A stretch of DNA of 64,000 bases from CAZIHO01 sp964538875 (GCA_964538875.1 CAZIHO010000004.1:8605-72604), one strand, 5' to 3'. Counted from the first letter of the stretch, positions 9,374-18,598 are shown. Notes: a model not told the origin generated them from the letters alone. Numbers and translations are program-made.

Positions 9374-10402
9374 TTAATGAGGGATTCGGTGGTTATAGCG
9401 CTCCATCAGATAGCAGAGGCAGTCCTGGCGGATGATGCGTTCGTCCAAGGTCAGCATGGCGGGCATCAGGGGTTGCCGAAGCCGCAGATGGCCGGCGGCT
9501 ACTTCAAATAACTGCGCCGTTACCTCCTGGTCCTGGGCGTCCTTGGCTTCCACCGGCAGTCCCCGGCCGCTCCGGGCGGCGCCGAACGAGGTGCCGGGAG
9601 GCAGTTCCCGGAAGTTGAGGTGGTCGAGGTCCCGGGGCAGAACCAGATCCGCATCCCCCGCTCCGGTGGCTAGGGACCGGTCCGGCCGCACCTTGACTTG
9701 GGCGAGCGTGTGGTACAGATCCAGGTCCTGGGGAGCCACCGGATGACTGGGTATGTCCGCCAAATGCAGGCAGGCACTCAGATAGTCCACCGCGTGGCGC
9801 ATACCCTGGTGTTGCCCGACCTTGCCGCATTCCAGGGTCACTGACGGGCACAGGTCCGCCATGGCCATAGCCTGGGTGCCCCGGGGTTGGCGGATATAGA
9901 CCACGGTGCGGCTGAACAGGGTGGCTAGGCGTAGAAAGCGCTGATCCAGTTCGGTGACGCACGAATAGTGGGGATTGATGCCGGTGTTGTTGTGCACGTC
10001 GATGCTGGCGAACAGGCCGCGCTCGGCCATGATGGCCCAGATTTGGCGCATGAGCCGCCGCTCCGGGGAATCCGGCACCTCGCCGCTGGGCCACACCCGG
10101 TTGTAATCCGGCTGGTCCGGGAGGCGGCGCAGGTTAAGGGCGGCGGCGGATAGGTTGCCCAGGAACAGGCTCAAGGAGCGGGGCAGGTCCCAGCCGCCCC
10201 CGTCCTGGCGATGGCGGGCCAGTAATTGGCGCACCGCGTCCCAGCCCACGGTTTCATTGCCATGCATCAGCACGGAAACGAACAGGGCCGGCTGGCGGCG
10301 GCCCGGTAGATGAATGAGGGTGGGGGCGCCGAGCAGGGCTTCCAGTTGGTGGGCCTCGGCCTCCAACAGGCCGTCCGGAACCTCATTGAGTTCCCGCAAC
10401 AT
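9374..10402 (-). CDS. succinylglutamate desuccinylase/aspartoacylase-type zinc hydrolase (M14)
   Basis: This 342-residue zinc-dependent amidohydrolase is of the AstE/AspA branch of the M14 carboxypeptidase clan. Zinc ligands and catalytic residues are readable: H47-G-N-E50 (FVSVLMHGNETVGWD), H137 in SIDVHNNTGINPHYSC, and the general-base E191 in VTLECGKVG. The family removes acyl or peptidyl groups from amino-acid amines. The gene lies 21 nt downstream of the glutamate-cysteine-ligase-like gene and is probably cotranscribed with it. No arginine-catabolism (ast) genes are nearby, so a role as AstE is unlikely. The true substrate is unknown. Confidence 0.85.
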   Translation of the reverse strand: MLRELNEVPDGLLEAEAHQLEALLGAPTLIHLPGRRQPALFVSVLMHGNETVGWDAVRQLLARHRQDGGGWDLPRSLSLFLGNLSAAALNLRRLPDQPDYNRVWPSGEVPDSPERRLMRQIWAIMAERGLFASIDVHNNTGINPHYSCVTELDQRFLRLATLFSRTVVYIRQPRGTQAMAMADLCPSVTLECGKVGQHQGMRHAVDYLSACLHLADIPSHPVAPQDLDLYHTLAQVKVRPDRSLATGAGDADLVLPRDLDHLNFRELPPGTSFGAARSGRGLPVEAKDAQDQEVTAQLFEVAAGHLRLRQPLMPAMLTLDERIIRQDCLCYLMERYNHRIPH

Positions 10403-10423
10403 GGGCTGATTCCGATGGTCTGG

Positions 10424-11842
10424 CTACAACTTCCAGAGATGCACGGGATCCCCCGTTTCCTGGCGTTCTAAATAGGCTTCCATGAGAGCTTGCCGGTTCG
10501 GTCCGTGGCGGTGCACAAAGGCCCGTTGCCAGCGGGCGCCGGTTTGGCGCCCCCTTAGGCGGCCTTCGATGATGCCGAGCCAGCGGCTGATTTCTGCCGG
10601 CGCGATACCCAGACTGGCCAATCCCTGGCGGGCCAGGGGCAGGATTGCCCGCTCCAGCAGTTCCACCGCGTTGCCGCGCCGCCCGTCGCTCCAGACCAGT
10701 TCCGCGTCCAAGCCGAAGCGGGCTGCGGAGTAGAAATTTTCCCGGGCGGTGGCAAAGGGGATGTGGGCCTCGGGGGCTTGGGGCGCCTCTACCAGCGCCT
10801 GGACGGCGCCCAGGAACAGGGCTGCGTTGGCCAGGGCGTCGGCGCGGCTGGGTCCGGCCGGAATCACCCGCTGCTCGATACGCAGGCCCGGCCGCCCCGC
10901 TGCGTCGAAGCCGATCAGGGGCCGCACCCAGCGCCAGATGGTGCCGTTGTGCAGGCGCAGATGGGCCAGTTGTTCCGGCGGTTCGTCCATCAACTGGGGT
11001 AGCACCACCGGGTAGTGGTCAAGATTGGACTGGAAATTCTCCAGCACCGAGGATTCCAGGTGGCGAACGCCAAAGGTCACGCGCTTGCTGTATTCGGTGG
11101 CGCCCACGTCCACCGCCTGTTCGAACAGGGGGATGCGGGTTTCGTCCCAGAGATCCCGGCCGAACAGGTAGGGGGAGTTGGCCGCCACCGCCACCAAGGG
11201 CGCGGCCAACAGTTTGGACGCGTTGTAAAGACGGGCGGAATGCTCCGCCGCCACTTGGATATGCAATTGGAACGAGGTGGTGGCCGCTTCCAGCATCACG
11301 TCCCGGTGCTCCAGGCGCAGCCGGTCCCGGCCCTGGATGTCCAGTTTTAGGGGCTCGCCGGCCCGCAGGGCGAGCAATTGTTCGTTCAGGGCGTGGAAGC
11401 GCCGCCGGGGCGACATCTGTTCCAGGTTGAACTGGTCCGGGTCGGCGGTGGGCAGCGTGCCGATCATGACCATGCGAGCATCGAATTCTGCCGCCGTGGC
11501 GCGACAGGCGTTCCAGGTGGCGTTCAGTTCCCGGTCCATCAGGTCCAGGGCGTTGCCGGTCAAAATTTGAGGCGTGCTGTTGAGTTCCACGTTGAATACC
11601 GCCAGTTCCGGCACCACTAAAGGGCTGGCGAGGCGGTGCAAAAAAGCTTCGTTGATGCCGGCGGGACGGGCGGAGGAATCCACCAGCCAGGCTTCCAGCT
11701 CGAACCCGGCGGTGGTGGGCACCGGGCCGAATACCCCGTCCCGGAACCAGGATGCCAGCAAGGACGTTTCCTGGCGCAGCCGATGCTGGAATTCCGTGAA
11801 ATCCTCAGGCCCGAACCGGGCTGCCTTGATTTCCTGGCCCAT
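10424..11842 (-). CDS. glutamate--cysteine ligase-family protein (GCS2 / carboxylate-amine ligase)
   Basis: This 472-residue ATP-dependent ligase belongs to the glutamate-cysteine ligase superfamily. Recognisable parts are GFELEAWLVD near residue 46 (substrate and metal Glu), FNVELNSTPQ near 84, TSFQLHIQV near 180 (the core beta-sheet with metal-binding residues), ANSPYLFGRDLWDETRIPLFEQ, and RIEQRVIPAGPSRADALANAALFLG in the C-terminal half. It may form gamma-glutamylcysteine, but this subgroup includes ligases of uncertain substrate. Its partner 21 nt downstream is an M14 amidohydrolase, so the pair could make and cleave the same amide; that is inference. The start codon is ATG 11842. Confidence 0.8.
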   Translation of the reverse strand: MGQEIKAARFGPEDFTEFQHRLRQETSLLASWFRDGVFGPVPTTAGFELEAWLVDSSARPAGINEAFLHRLASPLVVPELAVFNVELNSTPQILTGNALDLMDRELNATWNACRATAAEFDARMVMIGTLPTADPDQFNLEQMSPRRRFHALNEQLLALRAGEPLKLDIQGRDRLRLEHRDVMLEAATTSFQLHIQVAAEHSARLYNASKLLAAPLVAVAANSPYLFGRDLWDETRIPLFEQAVDVGATEYSKRVTFGVRHLESSVLENFQSNLDHYPVVLPQLMDEPPEQLAHLRLHNGTIWRWVRPLIGFDAAGRPGLRIEQRVIPAGPSRADALANAALFLGAVQALVEAPQAPEAHIPFATARENFYSAARFGLDAELVWSDGRRGNAVELLERAILPLARQGLASLGIAPAEISRWLGIIEGRLRGRQTGARWQRAFVHRHGPNRQALMEAYLERQETGDPVHLWKL

Positions 11843-12010
11843 GGTGTTAGCGGCGTCTCTGGTAAAGGGTTGCGGAGCCGGTGGTTGCAGGTGTTGCCCT
11901 AGGCTGCGGATTATAGCCAGGAGGAGAGGATTGGCGCCGAGGGCGCGGCGGGGGCGAATTGGCGAGGCCCGCCAAATCCCTTTAACATAGACCGGAAAGC
12001 GCCGTGCGGC

Positions 12011-12038
12011 TTGCCCCGGCTGAAAGAAGCGCTATATA
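12011..12038 (+). promoter_or_regulatory. putative sigma70 promoter for the ter genes
   Basis: TTGCCC at 12011-12016 and TATATA at 12033-12038 are separated by 16 nt, about 125 nt upstream of the first terD gene. Both are imperfect matches. The 321-nt gap 11843-12163 between the divergent ligase gene and terD shows no other feature. Confidence 0.4.
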
Positions 12039-12163
12039 AGTCGAGCTGATTTTCCCCATGTGTCACCATTGCCATCGCCCTGGTCCGGGGAACTCCAGGC
12101 GACGGTCATGGACCAAAGTCATGTTGATTAGGCACCTCAATTAAACGGGAGTCCGCGATAAAA

Positions 12164-12742
12164 ATGGCTATTTCATTGAGCAAGGGTCAGCGCCTGTCCC
12201 TGGAGAAGGAAACCGGCCGCACCCTGGACCGGGTGGTCATGGGGCTTGGTTGGGATACCCATAAGCGCAAGGGTCTGTTCGGCTTCCTGGGCGGCGGCGA
12301 CGTGGATCTGGATGCGTCCGCCGGGTTGTTCGACGCCCAGGGGAATTTGCTGGACCAGGTGTGGTTTCAACAGCTACAGAGCAAGGACGGCTCGGTGCGG
12401 CATTCCGGTGACAATGTGACCGGCGCCGGCGAGGGCGACGACGAACAAATCCAGGTCCAGTTGAGTAAGGTGCCAGCCCAGGTTCAGACCATGGTGTTCG
12501 TGGTCACCTCTTACTCCGGCGATAGTTTCGACAAGGTGGAAAATGCCTTCTGTCGCTTGGTGGATTCCGCCACCAATCAGGAGGTGGCTCGCTTTACCCT
12601 GAGTGGCAAGGGTTCCCACACGGCGCTCATCATGGTCAGCGTGTACCGGAAGGATGGCGGCTGGTCCATTCGGGCGGTTGGCGAACCGGCCATGGGCCGG
12701 TCCATACGGGACATCCTGCCGCAAATGCGTCAGGCGCTTTAA
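12164..12742 (+). CDS. terD: TerD-family protein (first of two)
   Basis: This is a 192-residue TerD-domain protein, a cytoplasmic calcium-binding beta-sandwich associated with tellurite and general stress resistance. The N-terminus AISLSKGQRLSLEKE is typical, followed by VVMGLGWDTHKR, the acidic calcium site GGGDVDLDASAGLFD and the conserved GEGDDEQIQVQL. A GGGAG ribosome site lies upstream of ATG 12164. A second TerD paralogue begins 37 nt after the stop and a TerB-like gene follows, so the three form one operon. Neither TerC nor TerA is in the window. A stress-signalling role is inferred from the family. Confidence 0.9.
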   Translation: MAISLSKGQRLSLEKETGRTLDRVVMGLGWDTHKRKGLFGFLGGGDVDLDASAGLFDAQGNLLDQVWFQQLQSKDGSVRHSGDNVTGAGEGDDEQIQVQLSKVPAQVQTMVFVVTSYSGDSFDKVENAFCRLVDSATNQEVARFTLSGKGSHTALIMVSVYRKDGGWSIRAVGEPAMGRSIRDILPQMRQAL

Positions 12743-12779
12743 GCAATCACATTTCATCCAACAGCATAGTGAGGCAAGC

Positions 12780-13358
12780 ATGAGCGTTTCTCTGTCAAAG
12801 GGCGGCAATGTGTCCTTGTCCAAGGAAGCCCCTGGGATCAAGGCGGCCATCATCGGCTTGGGCTGGGACGCCCGCTCTACCGATGGCCAGGACTTCGACC
12901 TGGACGGCGTGGCCTTTATTCTGAGCGCCACCGGCAAGGTGCGTACCGACGCGGATTTTATTTTTTATAACAACAAGACTGGCGCCAGCGGAGCGGTCCA
13001 GCATCAGGGCGATAACCGCACCGGCGCGGGCGCCGGTGACGACGAGCAGGTGCTCATCAATCTGGCGGGTATGCCGGCGGATGTGAACAGCCTGGTGTTG
13101 GCGGTGACCATCCATGAGGGCGAAACCCGCCGCCAGAACTTCGGCCAGGTGCGTAACGCCTATGTGCGGGTGTTGAACGCCGAAGGTGGCACCGAGATCG
13201 CCCGCTACGATCTCAGCGAAGATGCCTCCGTCGAGACCGCCATGATCTTCGGTGAGATTTACCGCCATGGCGCCGACTGGAAGTTCCGGGCCGTAGGTCA
13301 GGGCTTCGCCGGTGGTCTAGGCCCGCTGGCCCGCAATTACGGCGTGGACGTGGGTTAG
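12780..13358 (+). CDS. TerD-family protein (TerE/TerD-like, second of two)
   Basis: This 192-residue TerD-domain protein is closer than its neighbour to the canonical TerD/TerE pattern: SVSLSKGGNVSLSKEAPGIK, IGLGWDARSTDGQDFDLDG with the acidic calcium-binding run, VQHQGDNRTGAGAGDDEQV and MIFGEIYRHGADWKFRAVGQ. GAGG 6 nt upstream of ATG 12780 serves as ribosome site. It clearly arose by duplication within the operon, but the two copies have diverged strongly. It probably acts with the other TerD and the downstream TerB in a membrane-associated stress complex; this is family knowledge, not visible here. Confidence 0.92.
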   Translation: MSVSLSKGGNVSLSKEAPGIKAAIIGLGWDARSTDGQDFDLDGVAFILSATGKVRTDADFIFYNNKTGASGAVQHQGDNRTGAGAGDDEQVLINLAGMPADVNSLVLAVTIHEGETRRQNFGQVRNAYVRVLNAEGGTEIARYDLSEDASVETAMIFGEIYRHGADWKFRAVGQGFAGGLGPLARNYGVDVG

Positions 13359-13440
13359 GCTTGGGCTGATTTCGAGCAATCACCGGCCGGGAACCGGATG
13401 GACCGGTTTCCGGCCCGCCACTGTTCAGGAGCAATAGAGA

Positions 13441-14175
13441 ATGGCGATCCCCACCTCCACTTGGGAAGAACGGGGCCAGCGGGCGGTTGGCGCCGCCGCA
13501 GATTTGGCCACCGGCCTGTTCAAGGGACTGCGCGGTATCGGCGGCCGGGTGCAGGCGGCAAGATTTCGTCCAACAGTGGAAGCCCTGTGCGCTTCCGCCG
13601 GGCTGATCGCGGCCCAGCAGGGGCGCTTGAAACGGGCGGAAATCGACGGGTTTCGGCGCTTTTTGCAGAATAACCGCCAGCATCCGGTCATCGGTCAGTT
13701 TCAGCCGGATGAGTTGCTGGCCCTGTTCCGGGACTACGCAGTCAAGGCGTTCCTGGAGGAGGACGATGCCTTCACCCAGGTGTTGGACCGGGTCGGTACC
13801 GCCACCGATGAGGCCAATCTGATCGTGCTGGGCTGCCTGAGCGTGGTGTTCGCGGATGGTCAGTGCAGCCCCCAGGAGCGGGAACAAATCGATAGTTTGG
13901 CGGGACGTTTGGGTGTCAACGTGGATCGGCTGGCCCAGTCGGTGGGTGTGACCCTGCCGGCGCCACTGGCTACCTACCAGCCGCCTGCGGCGATTCCGGC
14001 GCCCATGTCCACACCGGCCGCGCCTCCGGCGATGTCGCCGCCGCCAGCGGCCCCGGCGCCGGTCATGGCGCCGCCACCGGTTGCGGCCCCAGCACCAGCG
14101 GCGGGCCGGGTGCCCTGTGGTCTATGTCAGGGCAAGGGTTGTGTGTTCTGCAATCAAACCGGCTTTACCGGTTGA
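13441..14175 (+). CDS. TerB-like protein with Pro/Ala-rich linker and C-terminal zinc knuckle
   Basis: This 244-residue protein has three parts. Residues about 45-170 are an all-helical TerB-type domain (VVFADGQCSPQEREQIDSLA with acidic metal-binding residues). Residues 172-222 are a low-complexity linker of Pro and Ala with Met and Val (13954-14106). Residues 226-237 hold C226-G-L-C229-Q-G-K-G-C234-V-F-C237, a compact CxxC-4-CxxC zinc knuckle resembling one DnaJ zinc-finger module. The last part is unusual for TerB proteins. It is the third gene of the ter operon, 82 nt after the second terD. A scaffolding role in the Ter complex is inferred. Confidence 0.82.
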   Translation: MAIPTSTWEERGQRAVGAAADLATGLFKGLRGIGGRVQAARFRPTVEALCASAGLIAAQQGRLKRAEIDGFRRFLQNNRQHPVIGQFQPDELLALFRDYAVKAFLEEDDAFTQVLDRVGTATDEANLIVLGCLSVVFADGQCSPQEREQIDSLAGRLGVNVDRLAQSVGVTLPAPLATYQPPAAIPAPMSTPAAPPAMSPPPAAPAPVMAPPPVAAPAPAAGRVPCGLCQGKGCVFCNQTGFTG

Positions 14176-14184
14176 TCGGGGATT

Positions 14185-14207
14185 CGGCCCGCCTTTGCGG
14201 CGGGCCG
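14185..14207. terminator. hairpin between convergent terB and lspA
   Basis: CGGCCCGCC at 14185-14193 pairs perfectly with GGCGGGCCG at 14199-14207 around a TTTGC loop; flanking GAT and ATC extend the stem past a single bulge. It sits in the 39-nt gap between the two convergent genes. There is no U tract, so activity is inferred. Confidence 0.55.
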
Positions 14208-14214
14208 ATCCGGG

Positions 14215-14754
14215 TCAGGCCGTTGGTTTGGGTGGCTCGGAACCGAATAGGGTGTCGAGGATCAACAGCGCCACACCGCCGCTAATGCCCATGTCCGCCA
14301 CGTTGAAGGCCGGCCAGTGCCATTGGCCGTAATAAAAATCGAGAAAGTCCACCACTAGGCCGGTGGCGACCCGGTCCACCAGATTGCCTACCGCGCCTCC
14401 CAGCACCAAGGCGAGCCCCGCCGCCAGCAGCCGTTGCCCAGGTTCCAGACGCCAAATCCAGCGCAGCAGCACCACGATCACCACCACCGTCAGGATGATG
14501 AAGAAGTAGCGTTGCCAGCCCCCCGCGTCCCGTAAAAAGCTGAACGCGGCGCCGCTGTTATAGGCTAGGGACAGGTTGAAGTGGGGCAGAAGCGCCACGG
14601 GCTTCATAGGGTCCAGATACAGTTCCGCCAGGGCCTTGCTGGCCTGGTCTAGAACCACCACCAGAACCGACAGCCATAACCAGCCCCGGGCCGAGTAGGG
14701 CGACGCGTCGGCCAGGCCCCTGGTGGGGGCGGGACCCTGGATGCTGTTAGGCAT
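14215..14754 (-). CDS. lspA: lipoprotein signal peptidase
   Basis: This 179-residue inner-membrane aspartyl protease removes the signal peptide from diacylglyceryl-modified prolipoproteins. Four membrane segments are visible, beginning WLWLSVLVVVLDQASKAL near residue 28. The catalytic pair lies in VGNLVDRVATGLVVDFLDFY, and the conserved FNVADMGI follows. ATG 14754 overlaps the end of ileS by 8 nt, the standard ileS-lspA arrangement; a start at 14775 would only add residues inside ileS. The usual downstream fkpB and ispH are absent; the ter operon converges instead. Confidence 0.96.
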   Translation of the reverse strand: MPNSIQGPAPTRGLADASPYSARGWLWLSVLVVVLDQASKALAELYLDPMKPVALLPHFNLSLAYNSGAAFSFLRDAGGWQRYFFIILTVVVIVVLLRWIWRLEPGQRLLAAGLALVLGGAVGNLVDRVATGLVVDFLDFYYGQWHWPAFNVADMGISGGVALLILDTLFGSEPPKPTA

Positions 14755-17575
14755 GGCGCCGCGTCTCCCCGGCACCTAGGACATTTTCCAGGCAGCGCCC
14801 GCACAGTTGGGGATGTTCCGGATTGGCGCCTACCTCCGGCCGGTGGTGCCAGCAACGCACGCATTTGGCGTGGTCGGACGGGGATAGGAGCAATTTCAGG
14901 CCGGACACGTCGGTGGCCACCGCATCTCCGTCGCTTTGGGCCAGGGGATGGACCCGGGCCTGAGAGGTGATGAGGATGAAGCGCAACTCGTCGTCCAGCC
15001 GACCCAATACGCCCAGCAGGCCAGGTTCCGCGTACAGATCCAACTCGGCGTCCAGGGCGGCGCCGATGGCGCCCGCCTTGCGCGCCTGTTCCAAGTGCTT
15101 GCCGACCGCGCCCCGCACCTCGATGATCCGGTCCCAGAAGGCGGCGTCGAAGGGGCCACCATCGTCTAACGAAAACAGACCCTGGTACCAGGTTTCCAGG
15201 AACACGGACGAATCCCGCTGGCCCGGCAGGTAGCCCCAGATTTCGTCGGCGGTGTAACTCAGTACCGGCGCCAGCCAGCGCACCAGGGCCTCGGCCACAT
15301 GGAATAGGGCGGTTTGGGCGGAACGCCGCGCCAGACTGTCCCGGCGGCAGGTGTACTGGCGGTCCTTGATGATGTCTAGGTAAAAGCCGCCCAGGTCGGT
15401 GACGCAGAAGTTGTGGACCTTCTGATGAATCAAATGAAACTGATATTCCTGGTAGGCCTTGATGATCTCCTGTTGCAGGCGCCAGGCGCGATCCACCACC
15501 CAACGGTCTAGATCGAGGAGTTGCTCCGGCGCCAGCAGGTGGTTGGCCGGGTCGAATCCGCTCAGATTGGCCAGCAGGAAGCGGGCGGTATTGCGGATGC
15601 GCCGGTAGGCGTCGGCGGTGCGGCGCAGGATTTCATCGGATACGCCCATTTCGCCCCGGTAATCGGTGGCCGCCACCCACAGGCGCAGGATGTCGGCGCC
15701 CAGGCTCTTCAACACCTGCTGGGGCGCGACTACGTTGCCCATGGACTTGGACATCTTGCGGCCCTCGGCGTCCACCGTGAAGCCGTGGGTCAAGACTTCC
15801 CGGTAGGGGGCCTGCTCGGACAGGGCCACGGAGGTCAGGAGGGACGACTGGAACCAGCCCCGGTGCTGGTCGGAACCTTCCAGGTATAGGTCGGCCGGGA
15901 AGTGCAAGCCGGCCCGCTTCTCCAGCACGCAGCGGTGGGTGACGCCGGAATCAAACCAGACATCCAGGGTGTCGGTGGTCTTTTCGTAATGGGCGGCGTC
16001 TGCCCCCAACAGGTCCGCCGGGTCGAGGTCAAACCAGGCCTGGATGCCGGCTTGCTCGACCCTCTGGGCCACCTGTTCCAGCAGTTGGGGGGTATCTGGA
16101 TGGAGTTCGCCGGTTTTGCGGTGCACGAATAGGGGAATGGGAACGCCCCAGGTGCGTTGCCGGGAAATACACCAGTCGGGCCGGCTGTCCACCATGCCCT
16201 GGATGCGTGCCTGGCCCCAGTCCGGCAGCCAGCGCACCCGGTCGATGGCGCGCAGCGCGGCGGAGCGTAGGCCCTTCTGTTCCATGCCGATAAACCACTG
16301 GGGCGTGGCCCGGAAAATGACCGGCGTCTTGTGCCGCCAGCAATGGGGATAGCTGTGCTGCATGCGGGCTTCCCGCACCAGGGCACCCTTGGACTTGAGC
16401 ACCTCGATGACCTGCTCGTTGGCGGCGAGCACATGCACTCCCTCGAACAGGGGCGTCCCCTTCAAGAACCGGCCGTCCGGTCCCACTGGGTTGTCTACCG
16501 GCAGGTTGTAGCGGATGCCGACGATGTAGTCTTCCAGGCCGTGGCCGGGGGCGGTGTGCACGGCGCCGGTGCCCGCTTCCAGGGTCACGTGGGCGCCCAG
16601 GATCACCGGCACGCCCCGGCGGTAGAAGGGATGCCAGAGCTTGACGCCCTCGAAGGCGTCCCCTTGAGCGTAGGCCAGCACCTGGTAGCGCTCGATGCCC
16701 CAGCGGTGCATACAATCCTTGAGTAGCGCCTCTGCCACCACTAGGCGTTCCGGGCCATTGGGACCGTCGCACTGCACCAGGGCATATTCAAAGGTGGGGT
16801 TCAGCGCCACCGCCTGGTTGGCAGGCAGGGTCCAGGGGGTGGTGGTCCAGATCACGAAATGGATGGGACCTTCGCCCCGGCCGCCGGGGGAGCGGTGGCA
16901 ACGGCTCAGCAGGGATTCCTCGTCCGGTGCGTGGAAGCGCACGTCGATGGCCCAGCTTTCCTTGTCCTTGTATTCCACCTCGGCTTCCGCCAGCGCGGAG
17001 CCGCAATCGGTACACCAATGGACCGGCTTGAAGCCTTTCAAGACGTGGCCCTTGGCGACGATGCCGGCCAGGGCCCGGATGATCTCCGCCTCGAACGGGT
17101 AATCCATGGTCAGGTAGGGATGGTCCCAGTCACCGAGGACGCCGAGCCGGCGGAAGTCCGCCTTCTGGCGCGCCACCTGATCCTTAGCGTAGTCGCGGCA
17201 GGCTTCCCGGAACCTAGCCGGACTCACCTTGGCGCCGGGCTTGCCCACCTTTTTTTCGACCTGAATCTCGATGGGCAGACCGTGGCAGTCCCAGCCGGGC
17301 ACATAGGGGGCGTCGTAGCCGTCTAGGGTGTGACTCTTGACGATGATGTCCTTGAGTACCTTGTTCACCGCGTGACCGATATGGATTTCGCCGTTGGCGT
17401 AGGGCGGGCCGTCGTGCAGGACGAACAGGGGCCGGCCCGCCCGGGCGGCACGGATCTGCTGGTAGAGCTGGGCTGCTTCCCAACGGGCCAGCATGGCGGG
17501 CTCCCGCTCCGGCAGGTTGGCCTTCATGGGAAATTCAGTATTCGGCAGATTGAGGGTATCTTTGTAATCGGTCAC
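14747..17575 (-). CDS. ileS: isoleucine--tRNA ligase
   Basis: This 942-residue class I synthetase has normal length for the bacterial enzyme. HIGH appears as PYANGEIHIGHAVNK near residue 60, KMSKS as GRKMSKSMGN near residue 606, and the editing domain as FVIWTTTPWTLPANQA near residue 240. A C-terminal zinc site is made by CVRCWHHRPE and LCGRC. It lies between ribF and lspA, as in most gammaproteobacteria; the gap to ribF is only 26 nt, so ribF-ileS-lspA are probably cotranscribed. Confidence 0.98.
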   Translation of the reverse strand: MTDYKDTLNLPNTEFPMKANLPEREPAMLARWEAAQLYQQIRAARAGRPLFVLHDGPPYANGEIHIGHAVNKVLKDIIVKSHTLDGYDAPYVPGWDCHGLPIEIQVEKKVGKPGAKVSPARFREACRDYAKDQVARQKADFRRLGVLGDWDHPYLTMDYPFEAEIIRALAGIVAKGHVLKGFKPVHWCTDCGSALAEAEVEYKDKESWAIDVRFHAPDEESLLSRCHRSPGGRGEGPIHFVIWTTTPWTLPANQAVALNPTFEYALVQCDGPNGPERLVVAEALLKDCMHRWGIERYQVLAYAQGDAFEGVKLWHPFYRRGVPVILGAHVTLEAGTGAVHTAPGHGLEDYIVGIRYNLPVDNPVGPDGRFLKGTPLFEGVHVLAANEQVIEVLKSKGALVREARMQHSYPHCWRHKTPVIFRATPQWFIGMEQKGLRSAALRAIDRVRWLPDWGQARIQGMVDSRPDWCISRQRTWGVPIPLFVHRKTGELHPDTPQLLEQVAQRVEQAGIQAWFDLDPADLLGADAAHYEKTTDTLDVWFDSGVTHRCVLEKRAGLHFPADLYLEGSDQHRGWFQSSLLTSVALSEQAPYREVLTHGFTVDAEGRKMSKSMGNVVAPQQVLKSLGADILRLWVAATDYRGEMGVSDEILRRTADAYRRIRNTARFLLANLSGFDPANHLLAPEQLLDLDRWVVDRAWRLQQEIIKAYQEYQFHLIHQKVHNFCVTDLGGFYLDIIKDRQYTCRRDSLARRSAQTALFHVAEALVRWLAPVLSYTADEIWGYLPGQRDSSVFLETWYQGLFSLDDGGPFDAAFWDRIIEVRGAVGKHLEQARKAGAIGAALDAELDLYAEPGLLGVLGRLDDELRFILITSQARVHPLAQSDGDAVATDVSGLKLLLSPSDHAKCVRCWHHRPEVGANPEHPQLCGRCLENVLGAGETRRHA

Positions 17576-17601
17576 GAAAACCCACCTTGTGTCAATAAAT
17601 C

Positions 17602-18549
17602 CTAGATTGGATCCGGCGTTGGTCCGGACAACAGCAACCGGGCCTGCTCTGCGTCCCGCACGATTTGGTGGCGCAGTTCCACCACCGACCCAAAGCGCAT
17701 CTCGTTACGCAACCGGGCCACCAGTTCCACTTGCAGATGGGTTCCGTACAGGTTCCCGGCAAAGTCCAATAAATGCACTTCTAGCAAGTCGTGGCTGGCG
17801 CCGCTGATGGTGGGGCGGCTGCCGATGTTGGCGACCCCCGGCCGGGGTCCGCCCTTCAACCCCCGTACCCAGACTGCGAACACCCCATGCACCGGGCTGA
17901 CCCGTCGATGCAGATCAATGTTGGCGGTGGGGAAGCCCAGGGTGCGTCCCCGTTGGGCGCCATGGCCGACCCGTCCGCAAATGCAGTAGGGCCGGCCCAG
18001 CAATGCGGCGGCACCGGTCAGGTCGCCCTGGGTCAGGGCCTCGCGAATCCGGGTGCTGCTGACCCGGTCCCGGTTGAGCCGGAAAGTATTCATGTCTTCC
18101 ACCGCGAACCCCTGCTCGCGGCCCTGATCGCACAGCAGTCGATAGTCGCCCCGCCGGTCCCGGCCGAAGCGGAAATCGTCGCCGACCAGCAAAAACCGGA
18201 TGCCGAGCCCGTCCACCAGCACTTCCCGCACGAAATCCGTGGCGTCCATGGCTGCCAGACGGGCGTTGAATTCCAGCAGCAACACCCGCTGCAATCCGGT
18301 TTCCTGGAGCGCCTGCAACTTTTCCCGCAGCCGCGTCAGTCGGGCCGGTGCCACCTGTGGCGCGAAGTATTCCTGGGGTTGGGGTTCAAAGGTGATGACC
18401 TGATCGGGCAACCCATATTCGGCGCCCTTGGCCAGCAGGTGCCGAAACACTGCCTGGTGCCCCTGGTGAACGCCGTCGAAGTTACCGATGGTCGCGACGC
18501 AGCCCCGGTGCCGGGGACGCAAATTGTGCATGCCGCGGATGAGGATCAT
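17602..18549 (-). CDS. ribF: bifunctional riboflavin kinase / FAD synthetase
   Basis: This 315-residue cytoplasmic enzyme converts riboflavin to FMN and then FAD. The N-terminal FAD-synthetase domain carries the nucleotidyltransferase motif ATIGNFDGVHQGHQAVF and later SSTRIREALTQGD. The C-terminal flavokinase domain has RPYCICGRVGHGAQ, RTLGFPTANIDL and HLLDFAGNLYGTHLQVE. Its position between murJ and ileS is the conserved gammaproteobacterial order. It supplies the FAD that ApbE elsewhere in the window would use. Confidence 0.97.
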   Translation of the reverse strand: MILIRGMHNLRPRHRGCVATIGNFDGVHQGHQAVFRHLLAKGAEYGLPDQVITFEPQPQEYFAPQVAPARLTRLREKLQALQETGLQRVLLLEFNARLAAMDATDFVREVLVDGLGIRFLLVGDDFRFGRDRRGDYRLLCDQGREQGFAVEDMNTFRLNRDRVSSTRIREALTQGDLTGAAALLGRPYCICGRVGHGAQRGRTLGFPTANIDLHRRVSPVHGVFAVWVRGLKGGPRPGVANIGSRPTISGASHDLLEVHLLDFAGNLYGTHLQVELVARLRNEMRFGSVVELRHQIVRDAEQARLLLSGPTPDPI

Positions 18550-18598
18550 CGCCAGACCGCCGCCGAACCTGTGAAAAACCGCCCATTATAGGGATGTT

